A stretch of DNA of 14,401 nt, from positions 1-14,401 of the forward strand of contig CALGIV010000020.1 of the NCBI GenBank assembly GCA_937914785.1, given 5' to 3'. Source of the stretch: an uncultured Eubacteriaceae bacterium (GTDB lineage Bacteria > Bacillota > Clostridia > Eubacteriales > UBA1433). Both the position numbers and the translations under genes were made by a program. The notes under the pieces are model-generated. The model saw only the letters and a list, made by a program, of their open reading frames with translations, had not been told where the DNA came from and did no database searches. The stretch's first letter is position 1. Each line of letters starts with the position of its first letter. Shown here piece after piece: positions 1-7,195 of the stretch.

Positions 1-42
1 AAACGGTTGCTTGCAGAGTCCTGTTTATCTGTTGCACACAGG

Positions 43-585
43 CTATCTTTTTTTTCTGTTTTTGTCCGGATCTTCCATATCGTAATAAGGTGCTTTCTTA
101 TACTTTTTTATCGCCGCAATGATTCGGGACGGAAACGTCCGAATCTTATTATTATAATGTTTGACCACCTGATTATAATATTTTTTTGCCTGATAAACAT
201 CTTCCTCATTATCTTCAAGCAATTCCTTTAAAGTCTGAAACTGCTCCTCTTCTTTCAGGCGCGGCTCAAGGACTACGATCAGGCGCGTCGTCGCATTCGC
301 CAGCTTTCCTTCACTCTTTGCACGTTCCTGCGGCACATTCGAAGGCGCACCCTGATTTAAAATAACTTTTTCAGCCGCTTTACACTCCTGTGGCGCAGCT
401 TCCTTTCCCAACTCCAGCAAATCTTTTGTCATTTCGTAACGTTGAAGCAGATATGTATCCAAATTTTCATACGATTTTTCCATCATCATATGCAGCCTCT
501 TTAACGAACTGCTCGCCAACGAAAACATCAACGCCAAAAGAATACCCAAAAAACCAACTAACAACAATAACGCCTGCCACCACAT
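43..585 (-). CDS. LemA family membrane protein
   Basis: The product is a 180-residue LemA-family protein. Residues about 3-26 form one hydrophobic N-terminal membrane segment, and the rest is charged and helical, as expected for the LemA antiparallel helical bundle. The C-terminal part carries the family signature: FQTLKELLEDNEEDVYQAKK (116-135), then YYNQVVKHYNN and the IRTFPSRIIA motif (148-157). A central insert with CKAAEK and PSNVPQER is less conserved. I start at the ATG at 585 because GAGGTGG (591-597) lies 5 nt upstream. An in-frame GTG at 594 would sit inside that ribosome binding site. Length matches the family (about 185). LemA proteins are widespread, their biochemical role is unsettled, and they are often near HtpX-like peptidases or TPM-domain proteins; none is visible here, though the downstream side lies outside the window. 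The family call is firm; function is unknown. Confidence 0.9.
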   Translation of the reverse strand: MWWQALLLLVGFLGILLALMFSLASSSLKRLHMMMEKSYENLDTYLLQRYEMTKDLLELGKEAAPQECKAAEKVILNQGAPSNVPQERAKSEGKLANATTRLIVVLEPRLKEEEQFQTLKELLEDNEEDVYQAKKYYNQVVKHYNNKIRTFPSRIIAAIKKYKKAPYYDMEDPDKNRKKR

Positions 586-590
586 AATTA

Positions 591-597
591 CCACCTC
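591..597 (-). promoter_or_regulatory. Ribosome binding site deciding the lemA-like start
   Basis: On the minus strand GAGGTGG is followed by TAATT and ATG, a 5-nt spacing, which favours the ATG at 585 over the GTG at 594. Confidence 0.7.
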
Positions 598-627
598 TTC
601 ACAGTCATTTCGATAAAATACTGTTTT

Positions 628-636
628 ATTATATCA
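628..636 (-). promoter_or_regulatory. Extended -10 promoter for the LemA gene
   Basis: The minus strand reads TGATATAAT, a perfect TGnTATAAT extended -10 element, with no good -35 at 17 bp. Transcription would start near 621, about 35 nt before the ATG. The region is very AT-rich and a second TATAAT-like string lies upstream, so the exact promoter is uncertain. Confidence 0.55.
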
Positions 637-718
637 TAAAATTATATAATATAAAGATAAAGTTTTGCCCAAATGTAGTATCGGATATCATCTGTCGTCA
701 TTTTTAATATTTTATCCA

Positions 719-748
719 TTGACAATTCCTGCATATCTGATGTATAAT
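719..748 (+). promoter_or_regulatory. Sigma-A promoter of the DUF1836-DegV-hydrolase operon
   Basis: A perfect -35 TTGACA (719-724) and a perfect -10 TATAAT (743-748) are separated by 18 bp. The start site would be near 755, giving a leader of only about 23 nt before the GTG at 778. It is divergent from the LemA promoter, with about 83 bp between the two -35/-10 regions. Confidence 0.85.
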
Positions 749-777
749 AAACTGAAAATTATTCCGGGGTGAAATTC

Positions 778-1326
778 GTGGAAGAGCTGACGGCATTAAA
801 AGAAATCTTAAATTATGAACGACCAATTGATTGGGACAGTCTGCCCGATATTGAATTATATATGGACCAGGTGCTGACGTATATGCCACGCCAACAAGTC
901 GCCTATAATCAGGAGATGCACTTAACCTCCTCAATGATCAATAACTACATCAAAGAAGGGTTGCTTTCTCGTGCAAACGGCAAGAAATATTCGCGCGAAC
1001 ATCTGGCCTATTTAACCATCGTCTGTGTATTAAAACAGGTGTTGACGGTAAAAGACATTGCGGTGTTATTAAATCAGGAATCTTTGAAAAAAGAGACCCC
1101 TGATTTATACCGTACATTCAACGAAACGCTCGACTTTACACTATCCCAAACTGCCGAGTATCTGTCAGAGAGCGCCGAGGCAGTCAAAGATCTCTCACAA
1201 ATCGCACTCAATATGGCGATTGCCAGTTATGCAAATAAATTGGCTTGCGAACGCATCATCGACATCATTCGCCAGGAGACCGAAGAGGTTTCTGACAGCG
1301 ATAAAAAAGATAAATCGAAAAAATAA
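778..1326 (+). CDS. DUF1836 domain protein, putative transcriptional regulator
   Basis: This 182-residue protein matches the DUF1836 family of Bacillota. The family-like stretch is DWDSLPDIELYMDQV (18-32), then HLTSSMINNYIKEGLL (48-63), KKYSREHLAYLTIV and LKQVLTVKDIAVLL (85-98). The T-x-SMINNY-K / KKY-REHL layout resembles the winged helix of MerR-type regulators, where the first helix pair contacts DNA, so a DNA-binding role is plausible but inferred. The C-terminus is helical and ends in a lysine/aspartate-rich tail. I choose the GTG at 778 because GGGGTG (766-771) lies 6 nt upstream; another in-frame GTG at 769 overlaps that site. It leads an operon with DegV and an isochorismatase-fold enzyme and could regulate them. 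There is no recognisable effector domain. Confidence 0.85.
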   Translation: MEELTALKEILNYERPIDWDSLPDIELYMDQVLTYMPRQQVAYNQEMHLTSSMINNYIKEGLLSRANGKKYSREHLAYLTIVCVLKQVLTVKDIAVLLNQESLKKETPDLYRTFNETLDFTLSQTAEYLSESAEAVKDLSQIALNMAIASYANKLACERIIDIIRQETEEVSDSDKKDKSKK

Positions 1327-1353
1327 TATATTGTTTTTGAAAGGGATAAGAAA

Positions 1354-2226
1354 ATGGATAGTTATGTTATTATTACTGATTCCTCTTGCGATCTGCCTAT
1401 GACAATCGTAAAAAAGCGCGGCTTAAATGCGTTGCCGCTTTCTGTTCTGGTTAAAGGAAATGAGTACAAAAATTGCCTCGATGAAAGAGAAATTACAAAC
1501 AAGAAATTTTACGCGCTGTTGCGCGAAGGTGAGACCGTCAGCACATCGGCAGTCAATGCCAATGCTTTTGAAAACGCGATGGAAGCCGAACTGCAGCAGG
1601 GAAAAGACGTATTGGTTCTCGCATTTTCTTCCGGATTAAGCAATACATACAACGCTGCCGAGATCGCTGCAAATGAATTGCGGGAACGGTACCCGGAGAG
1701 AAAAATCCTTGTCTCAGACACACTCTCCGCATCAATGGGCCAGGGACTGCTCGTCGAACTTGTTTTTCGCCAACAGGACGCGGGCGCATCGATCGAAGAA
1801 GCGTATGCTTACGCCGAAGATATCAAGCTGCGTGTTGCCCATTGGTTTACCGTCGATGATTTGAAACATCTTCAACGCGGCGGCCGCATCTCGCACACCG
1901 CTGCACTGTTAGGTACCATGCTTCACGTAAAGCCCGTCCTGCACGTCGATAATGAAGGTCATTTAATTAGTGTCTCAAAGGCAAGGGGCCGACGCGCTTC
2001 GCTGAATGAGTTGATTAAAAGAATGGAAGAAAGTGTGATCGACCCGGTAGACAGCCCTGTTTTTATCAGTCACGGCGACTCTAAAGAAGATGCGCAATAC
2101 CTCGCAAATAAAATTAAAGAACGTCTTGGCACGAAAGAAATTGTCATCAGCTACATCGGTCCGGTTATCGGCGCACATTCCGGCCCCGGCACCATCGCCT
2201 TATTCTTCGTGGCGAAACAGCGATAG
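1354..2226 (+). CDS. DegV family (FakB-like) fatty-acid-binding protein
   Basis: The 290-residue product is a full-length DegV protein. Known members bind a single fatty acid in a buried tunnel; some (FakB) present it to the kinase FakA for phosphorylation and phospholipid synthesis. Visible hallmarks are the N-terminal IITDSSCDLP (6-15), STSAVNANAFENA (63-75), the lipid-headgroup loop SSGLSNTY (92-99), DLKHLQRGGRIS (169-180), the KPVLHVDNEGHL segment (193-204), ISHGD (238-242) and the terminal GPVIGAHSGPGT (269-280). The ATG at 1354 is preceded by AAAGGGAT at good spacing. It lies 27 bp after DUF1836 and 3 bp before the next gene, with no terminator between, so the three are probably one transcript. 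No FakA is seen in this window. Which fatty acid it binds, and whether it serves FakA, cannot be read from sequence. Confidence 0.93.
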   Translation: MDSYVIITDSSCDLPMTIVKKRGLNALPLSVLVKGNEYKNCLDEREITNKKFYALLREGETVSTSAVNANAFENAMEAELQQGKDVLVLAFSSGLSNTYNAAEIAANELRERYPERKILVSDTLSASMGQGLLVELVFRQQDAGASIEEAYAYAEDIKLRVAHWFTVDDLKHLQRGGRISHTAALLGTMLHVKPVLHVDNEGHLISVSKARGRRASLNELIKRMEESVIDPVDSPVFISHGDSKEDAQYLANKIKERLGTKEIVISYIGPVIGAHSGPGTIALFFVAKQR

Positions 2227-2229
2227 GCA

Positions 2230-2751
2230 ATGAAAAAAATCCTTATTGTCGTCGATTATCAGAACGACTTTGTCGATGGCAGCCTTGCTTTTGACGAGGC
2301 GCCGTTACTTGAAGGAGCCATTACGAACAAAATAGAACAATACCTTCACAATGGCGATACCGTAGCTTTTACGTTCGATACACACGATGCCGATTATCTG
2401 CAGACGCAGGAAGGGGCTAACCTGCCCGTCGAACACTGTATCCGCAATACGAAAGGCTGGGCGCTCTACGGAAAAGTCGCCGCATATTGTACAGAAGATA
2501 CGCCCCGCTTTTACAAAGAGACTTTCGGCAGTCTTGAGCTGGCTAATTATTTGAAAGAGCAGCAGTTTGATGTCGTCGAACTCGCCGGACTTGTATCCAA
2601 TATCTGCGTCTTATCAAACGCTGTACTCGCAAAAGCCGCTCTTCCGGAAGCAGACATCATCGTTGAGCGCGCACTGACAGACAGCTTCGATAAAGACTTA
2701 CACGAAAAAACCTTTGATATCTTAAAGGGTATTCAAATCAATGTACTATAA
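2230..2751 (+). CDS. Isochorismatase-fold cysteine hydrolase (nicotinamidase-like)
   Basis: This is a 173-residue cysteine hydrolase of the isochorismatase superfamily. The catalytic triad is visible: Asp9 in VVDYQNDF, Lys96 in FYKETFGS and Cys126 in LVSNICVLSNA. Asp50, His52 and His69 (FTFDTHD and VEHC) fit the metal-site ligands of nicotinamidases. The cis-peptide region GLVSNICV is also typical. This supports hydrolysis of a small amide such as nicotinamide to nicotinate, a step in NAD salvage, but related enzymes act on other amides, so the substrate is inferred. The start ATG is 3 bp after the DegV stop, and its ribosome binding site (GATAGG) overlaps that stop codon, so translation is likely coupled. 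It is the last gene of the operon and is followed by a strong terminator. It is at the short end for PncA-type enzymes (about 180-210 residues). Confidence 0.9.
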   Translation: MKKILIVVDYQNDFVDGSLAFDEAPLLEGAITNKIEQYLHNGDTVAFTFDTHDADYLQTQEGANLPVEHCIRNTKGWALYGKVAAYCTEDTPRFYKETFGSLELANYLKEQQFDVVELAGLVSNICVLSNAVLAKAALPEADIIVERALTDSFDKDLHEKTFDILKGIQINVL

Positions 2752-2758
2752 TCACATC

Positions 2759-2788
2759 AAACAGCCTTCCAAAGGAAGGCTGTTTTTT
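2759..2788 (+). terminator. Intrinsic terminator of the DUF1836-DegV-hydrolase operon
   Basis: Perfect arms ACAGCCTTCC (2761-2770) and GGAAGGCTGT (2774-2783) enclose an AAA loop. Two further A-T pairs can form, and a run of six T follows (2783-2788). It begins 8 nt after the stop codon. On the opposite strand only three T follow, so it is mainly a plus-strand terminator. Confidence 0.95.
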
Positions 2789-2940
2789 CTAATCTCTTTC
2801 TTAAAGTTCCATTTCCGAAAACCAAACATCAAACTGACAACATCACAACTTATCATAATGCCCTCAAAACCTGCATTCAAAAACACCCAACCGCCAATAA
2901 CACAACATCCACCACAACTCTTTACGATGAACCAAGGGAA

Positions 2941-2969
2941 AATAAAAAAGCCATTACTCTGCGGCCTCT
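2941..2969 (-). terminator. Probable weak terminator of the AcnX operon
   Basis: On the minus strand AGAGGCC (2963-2969) can pair with GGCTTTT (2946-2952), including two G-U pairs, across a 10-nt loop, and is followed by TTTTTTATTTT. It lies about 35 nt after the last gene of the minus-strand operon. The rest of the gap (2789-2940) is A/C-rich on the plus strand and shows no convincing gene. Confidence 0.4.
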
Positions 2970-3002
2970 AATCGCAAAGCAACAGCCTTTATACAATACA
3001 GC

Positions 3003-3452
3003 CTACCCTTCCACCCTCACCGTACCATCTTTATCAATTTGCACCCGCATCCCACTTTTCACATACGCCAAAAATTCTTCACCGAGGCAATCGATCGCGA
3101 TGATTTGATTCTTGCCCCATACGGCTGCCAGAATGATGCCGGCAGCAGCCAGTGAATCGATATGTTCGCTGAACAACATCGCCGCAGGCGCAATGCCCAT
3201 ATCACAGGCCGTCTGCAAGACCATCCCACCCGTCGTACTGCCGATCGTCTGCGGCAGGCATAACGCCTTGCCTGTCAAATTCCTGCCATACAACTCAGGG
3301 TTGTTCTGATCTCCGCAGAGGGCTTCTTTCGGATTATTCTTCATCGCACTCTTCTGAAACGTCGCCAGCGTGTTCACGCCAACGGTTGAAACGATTGCTT
3401 CTCCGCTCCAGTCTTCCGCTAAAACAACCCTGCCTTTGAATTCTTTTGCCAT
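3003..3452 (-). CDS. Aconitase X small subunit (DUF126 swivel domain)
   Basis: This 149-residue protein is the swivelling domain (DUF126) of a two-subunit aconitase X. It has the early GRVVLAEDWSGEAIVS strand-turn region (7-22), the loop around LCGDQNNPELYGRNLTGKAL (45-64), and the active-site stretch LPQTIGSTTGGMVLQTA (66-82), whose serine/threonine/glycine cluster is the conserved core. After that come APAAMLF and GIILAAVWGKNQIIAIDCL. In characterised AcnX enzymes this domain closes over the Fe-S site of the large subunit; some dehydrate cis-3-hydroxy-L-proline, and archaeal ones dehydrate phosphomevalonate. The ATG directly abuts the TAA of the large subunit, and its ribosome binding site AGGAGGG lies inside the large-subunit coding end, so the two are translationally coupled. 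It is the last gene of its operon. Length is normal for a stand-alone small subunit. Confidence 0.9.
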   Translation of the reverse strand: MAKEFKGRVVLAEDWSGEAIVSTVGVNTLATFQKSAMKNNPKEALCGDQNNPELYGRNLTGKALCLPQTIGSTTGGMVLQTACDMGIAPAAMLFSEHIDSLAAAGIILAAVWGKNQIIAIDCLGEEFLAYVKSGMRVQIDKDGTVRVEG

Positions 3453-4745
3453 TTAAATACCCTCCTTCCCACAAACCCGTTCAAGCACTTCTGCGTCGGT
3501 ATAATATCTGGCCATCGTATATGTGCGCAGTTTATTCGAATTCGTCATAACGGCCTTCTTGCCGGCAATCGGGTTATTCATATACATCAACGGACAAATC
3601 GATGTCAGCGTCGCACCTGTTTGAAGCAGGCGCCGGTAGTTTTCCGTCTTTTTAAACGCCTCAATGACGTCCGGTGCACTTGTCAGCACGGTGCGCACCT
3701 GCACCTTTGATTTCCCATTTTTTTCCAAATTTTCCGTCAGCGCCGCTGTCCAATCATCCAGTTGACTTAAACTTAAGTGCGGGCAGCCGATAAAACATAA
3801 TTTGGGTGTCGCCTCTTTATCCTTCCACATAATCGGATAGCCGGCGATCGTCTGCTCGAGCACCTTATCATCAACGACAAACGTCTGCGCTCCTTCTTTA
3901 ATGAGTGCCCTGCCGTGCTCTTTCGCTTCCGGCGTCAGGTTCTCAACGTGGAACAGCCCCACCGCACCATTCGAAGCCGTCGCAGCACCCATATCCTTCA
4001 AATACGCCTGTGCTCTTGCATCGATCTCCGTACCGAGATATGGATCCAACCCAACGATATACGGCACATCCTCCATCACCTTTAAGCCAATAGCGCTGCC
4101 CAATACCTGCGCTTCCGGAATTTTCGACGTTTTAACTTCGATAATCCAGTCTGCTTTACGGCCCTCGTCGGTTAACAAACCGAAGTACGGTACGACGCCT
4201 GCAATACTGCCGAACAGCTCGATTAAAGCGCTGTTGCGGTTACACCGCGCGCCGAGCACGCTGTTCGCATAAACCACAGCCGAAGACTCTGCCCAGGAAA
4301 TAACATCGCCCTTCTTCGGAATATTGCCGACTTGCTCAAGATAGCACGTACAGCTAAAAGCATTATCATCCTTTAGTCCTACTTTTTTCAACTGCGCTTC
4401 GTAATCATCTTGTTTCGTATACATAAACTTATTAAAGACAAGCTTTTCGATAAAATTACACTTGACATTCTCGTAATCCAGCGGCCTGGGGTCCATCGTA
4501 AACTTCTCTTCCGTCACAATGCCCGCCTGAATCAGCTCATCCATAATGTTATAGACCGGCGTAATCATCCCCAACCCAAAGGAAGTGACCAGATGGGAGG
4601 CTTTGTGCGTCAGCGGCACCATCTTCTCCGCATCAAACGTATCGCCATACAATACGAGCGTACGCATAACCTTCTGCATCGTCTCGCCCTGGCTGCCTTG
4701 GAGAATGGCCTTCTCCTCATCTGTGAGTTTCATTTTATATTCCAT
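3453..4745 (-). CDS. Aconitase X catalytic (large) subunit, Fe-S dehydratase
   Basis: The 430-residue product is the catalytic DUF521/AcnX subunit. It begins with MKLTDEEKAILQGSQGE (5-21), the usual start of the family. Motifs include SFGLGMITP (55-63), SCTCYLEQVGNIPKKGD (131-147), the highly conserved SWAESSAVVYANSVLGARCN (150-169), DPYLG, IGCPHLSLSQL (319-329), TSICPLMYM (381-389) and TNSNKLRTY (401-409). Cysteines in the GCPH and SICP motifs and in the SCTC region are the likely Fe-S ligands. Characterised bacterial members dehydrate cis-3-hydroxy-L-proline and archaeal ones mevalonate 5-phosphate; the substrate here is not determined. AGGAGG precedes the ATG and overlaps the stop of the upstream flavoenzyme gene, so all three genes are one operon. 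Unlike type I/II fusions, the small domain is a separate gene. Co-occurrence with an ene-reductase-type flavoprotein suggests a dehydration-reduction sequence. Confidence 0.92.
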   Translation of the reverse strand: MEYKMKLTDEEKAILQGSQGETMQKVMRTLVLYGDTFDAEKMVPLTHKASHLVTSFGLGMITPVYNIMDELIQAGIVTEEKFTMDPRPLDYENVKCNFIEKLVFNKFMYTKQDDYEAQLKKVGLKDDNAFSCTCYLEQVGNIPKKGDVISWAESSAVVYANSVLGARCNRNSALIELFGSIAGVVPYFGLLTDEGRKADWIIEVKTSKIPEAQVLGSAIGLKVMEDVPYIVGLDPYLGTEIDARAQAYLKDMGAATASNGAVGLFHVENLTPEAKEHGRALIKEGAQTFVVDDKVLEQTIAGYPIMWKDKEATPKLCFIGCPHLSLSQLDDWTAALTENLEKNGKSKVQVRTVLTSAPDVIEAFKKTENYRRLLQTGATLTSICPLMYMNNPIAGKKAVMTNSNKLRTYTMARYYTDAEVLERVCGKEGI

Positions 4746-4754
4746 AGCATCCTC

Positions 4755-7019
4755 CTACAACGACATCGCGAGACGATAGCCTGCACGAACCGCTTCGGCA
4801 ACTTTACCTGCGCGCGAAGAGTCACCGATGTTATAGATCTCCGCTGCAACATAATCTTTTACACAATCGTAATAATACTGATTTTCACTCTTTGCACCGG
4901 CGGATAAGATAATCAAATCCGCTTTCAAAAACTGCCGTTCTTCTTCAACTTTGATTTCCTTCGCCAGCGGATTTTCGATATTCGACGGCAAAATCGGCGT
5001 CCACGTGACGTACGGATCCGGCACAGTCGGCGAGACATTGCGCACAAACTCTATGCCGTCATCCATCACCTTCGTCAGGCGCGCGCAATTCATGAGCTCA
5101 ACGCCCGCCCGCTCCAGATAATGAATCAAATGGCCGCGGTTCGCCGTACAGACACCCTCCATAAAGTACTCCATCATCTCGAGAACTTTGACGTTCTTTC
5201 CGCGTTCATATTTTAAATAATACGCCGTTTCACAACCGACGACCCCGCCGCCGACGACGACGATATTTTCCGCCGTATCGACTAAGCCCGGATCGTTTAA
5301 TACATCCACCCCAAAGACGACGTTTTTATTGTCAATGCCTTCGACAGGCGGCTTTAGCTGCTTTGTACCAAGTGCCGTAACGACGATGTCGTAGCCAATT
5401 TCTTTCAATTGCGCCGGGGTGATATCGACATTCGTATGCACGTTAAACCCATCTTCCCTGCTGAGTTTTTCAAGCTGTTTTTCAAGGTAGACGCGATAGT
5501 TATACACTTCGTATTTACCCTTCATCATGCCGCCGGGATTCAGCATCCCGCCGACTTTACCGCTCTTCTCATAAAGGTCCACGCTGTGGCCCTTTGCCCG
5601 CAGCGTCGTCGCCGCGGTGATCCCCGCGGGTCCTGCGCCGATGACGGCAATTTTCTTCACTTTTACAGCTTTCGGTATCTGAGCATCAAATTCAATTTCA
5701 AACGCCGTGCGCGGATTGACGGCGCACTGTGGATGTCCGCCTTCGACAAACTCATTAATGCAGGCTTCCTGACAACCGATACAGGGGCGGATTTCCTCCA
5801 CCTTGTTCGCATACGCTTTCTTCGGCCAATCGGGGTCTGCAAGTAGCGGGCGCCCCAGCATTACCATATCACACTGCCCGTCGCGCAGCGCTTTCTCCGC
5901 AAGGTCGGGATAACCCAATTTCCCGACGGCCACGACCGGCACCTTCTCACCAGCGTTGGAGACGATATTCTCTTTTTCAAAATATTCTTTCGCCATCTTT
6001 GAAATATCGAGGAAGCACCCCGCAGGCATCGTTGCCGGCGGATGCGGCAGCCACCAGTTGTCGTAGCAGCCCAAATCCACATCAAAGATGTCGACGCCGG
6101 CCTTGACAAGGTTTTTCATATATTCCAGCGTCTGCGCCGCCGTGCGGCCATTTTTAAACTTCTTCAATCCTTTTTCCGTATCCATCTTATCGCCATACGT
6201 CTCATCGAGTGCACACGACATATCGATGCGGTACATAATCGGATAAGCATTTCCACAGCGCCGGCGGATTTCCTTCACCATATCGATGCCGAACAACTGC
6301 CAGTCGCTGTATTTACCCATCTTACGACGGTTAAAGGCCGGATTCGTCACTTGGTCAAGCAAATATCCTTCGTGTCCGTGCAGATATACGCCGTCAATGT
6401 TCGCGGCCTTTGCATCCGCCGCAGCCTGCCCGGCGTTCTTGATGATCTTGTTTAAGCTGTGGTTTGACAACCGCTTACACGGCACAGCAGGCATATAAAA
6501 GTTCGGATTCCACGAAGCTGATACCGGCAGCTTTTTCTGCGTAATCAGGCATTGTGGATTACCGACCCTGCCCAATCCGGGCGTAAGCTGAATAAAAAAT
6601 ACTGCGTCATGCGCATGGCACTTTGCCGCGATATCGCGCCAGGCCCCATACCGCGTGCGGCTTCTGTCGATGCGTGGGAAATAGGACAACTTATCCAATT
6701 CGATCAGCGAAGAGTCGATGCCGAAACTGATGGGAACCAGCCCGGAGGTAATGAGCCCAACGCCGCCTTTTGCACGCTCTGCAAAATAAGAAATCATCCG
6801 CTCGTTCGGGCGCCCGGTCTCCTCAGCCATCGAGATGTTTCCCATCGGCGCCATTACCAACCTGTTTTTAACCGTCAGTCTGTTGATTTTAATTGGCGAA
6901 AAAATGTTTTCATAAGGATAGAGCTCATTGGTCATTTGGGGAATATCAAAACCATTCTCCCACCAATTGCCATAACTGTCTACCAATTCTTTAACGGTTG
7001 CATTATAGTTGTCACTCAT
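4755..7019 (-). CDS. Old Yellow Enzyme-type FMN/Fe-S/FAD oxidoreductase
   Basis: This 754-residue protein has the three-part plan of 2,4-dienoyl-CoA reductase, enoate reductase, BaiCD/BaiH and trimethylamine dehydrogenase. The FMN barrel runs from about 38 to 400, with NRLVMAPMG (52-60), FIQLTPGLGR (142-151), HGHEGYLLDQVTNPAFNRR (214-232) and MVMLGRPLLADPDWP. The 4Fe-4S site follows: Cys413, Cys416, Cys420 and Cys432 in CIGCQEAC...QCAVNP. Then come an FAD-binding GAGPAG (461-466) and an NAD(P)H-binding GGGVVG (590-595). Such enzymes pass electrons from NAD(P)H through FAD and the cluster to FMN, which reduces an activated C=C bond. It is longer than FadH (about 670) because of roughly 35 extra N-terminal residues before the barrel. 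It is first in an operon with AcnX. The ATG at 7019 has GGGAG about 10 nt upstream, a slightly long spacing. The substrate is unknown. Confidence 0.92.
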   Translation of the reverse strand: MSDNYNATVKELVDSYGNWWENGFDIPQMTNELYPYENIFSPIKINRLTVKNRLVMAPMGNISMAEETGRPNERMISYFAERAKGGVGLITSGLVPISFGIDSSLIELDKLSYFPRIDRSRTRYGAWRDIAAKCHAHDAVFFIQLTPGLGRVGNPQCLITQKKLPVSASWNPNFYMPAVPCKRLSNHSLNKIIKNAGQAAADAKAANIDGVYLHGHEGYLLDQVTNPAFNRRKMGKYSDWQLFGIDMVKEIRRRCGNAYPIMYRIDMSCALDETYGDKMDTEKGLKKFKNGRTAAQTLEYMKNLVKAGVDIFDVDLGCYDNWWLPHPPATMPAGCFLDISKMAKEYFEKENIVSNAGEKVPVVAVGKLGYPDLAEKALRDGQCDMVMLGRPLLADPDWPKKAYANKVEEIRPCIGCQEACINEFVEGGHPQCAVNPRTAFEIEFDAQIPKAVKVKKIAVIGAGPAGITAATTLRAKGHSVDLYEKSGKVGGMLNPGGMMKGKYEVYNYRVYLEKQLEKLSREDGFNVHTNVDITPAQLKEIGYDIVVTALGTKQLKPPVEGIDNKNVVFGVDVLNDPGLVDTAENIVVVGGGVVGCETAYYLKYERGKNVKVLEMMEYFMEGVCTANRGHLIHYLERAGVELMNCARLTKVMDDGIEFVRNVSPTVPDPYVTWTPILPSNIENPLAKEIKVEEERQFLKADLIILSAGAKSENQYYYDCVKDYVAAEIYNIGDSSRAGKVAEAVRAGYRLAMSL

Positions 7020-7042
7020 CTATTATCATCTCCCTTAAAAAT

Positions 7043-7071
7043 TTAATATCTTTCATAAATGAAAATAACGA
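7043..7071 (-). promoter_or_regulatory. Candidate promoter of the flavoenzyme-AcnX operon
   Basis: On the minus strand TCGTTA (7066-7071) and TATTAA (7043-7048) are 17 bp apart. Both hexamers are poor matches to consensus. The spacer is almost filled by the palindrome at 7051-7064, which would suit a repressor or activator site. Confidence 0.35.
7051..7064. promoter_or_regulatory. 14-bp perfect palindrome, candidate operator
   Basis: TTTCAT-AA-ATGAAA is a perfect inverted repeat with 6-bp arms, located 32-45 bp upstream of the flavoenzyme start and within the promoter region. It could be a dimeric regulator's site. No regulator is encoded next to it, so its identity is unknown. Confidence 0.4.
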
Positions 7072-7090
7072 TCTCAGATAAAAATCAACA

Positions 7091-7113
7091 AAGGCTCCAT
7101 AAAACGGAGCCTT
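7091..7113 (-). terminator. Intrinsic terminator after the VWA-MoxR-LRR operon
   Basis: Perfect 8-bp arms AAGGCTCC and GGAGCCTT enclose a 7-nt loop. On the minus strand they are followed by TGTTGATTTTT. It lies about 90 nt after the LRR stop and about 70 nt before the next gene. The plus-strand side has only A-rich sequence, so it acts on minus-strand transcripts. Confidence 0.75.
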
Positions 7114-7189
7114 AAAGAAAGTATTCGCATTTCTGCTTCGTTTTATAAAAGAAACTTACCAATCTTCCAACAAACGCAGTTAAACCTTT
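7091..7189 (-). ncRNA. Candidate small RNA or attenuated leader
   Basis: A promoter at 7196-7225 would start an RNA near 7189. That RNA contains a possible long-range stem between CTGCGTTTG and CGAAGCAG (one bulged G) and ends in the terminator hairpin at 7091-7113. It encodes no obvious peptide. It could be a stand-alone RNA of about 100-110 nt, or the 5' leader of the flavoenzyme-AcnX operon with a built-in terminator. I recognise no known RNA family in it. Confidence 0.3.
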
Positions 7190-7195
7190 ACAAAT

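Noticed and set aside
7..231. A plus-strand hydrophobic open frame at the start of the window
   Set aside because: It is antisense to the LemA gene and its immediate downstream region, with T-rich DNA explaining the hydrophobic translation.
769..777. Upstream GTG start for the DUF1836 gene
   Set aside because: This GTG overlaps the best Shine-Dalgarno sequence (GGGGTG), which is correctly spaced for the GTG at 778.
2752..2967. A 72-codon minus-strand open frame with hydrophobic stretches (such as GGWVFLNAGFEGIMISCDVV) in the gap between convergent operons
   Set aside because: It has no start codon in its first half, runs through the intrinsic terminator hairpin, and lies in G/T-rich DNA where stop codons are rare. 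A gene remnant cannot be excluded, but nothing supports it.
2744..3000. Three scattered copies of ACAGCCT between the two convergent operons as a repeat family
   Set aside because: The copies are 7 bp long with no regular spacing, and one is simply the terminator stem.
4410..4907. A 165-codon plus-strand open frame
   Set aside because: It is the antisense shadow of the AcnX large subunit and flavoenzyme genes, with no ribosome binding site and no recognisable protein.
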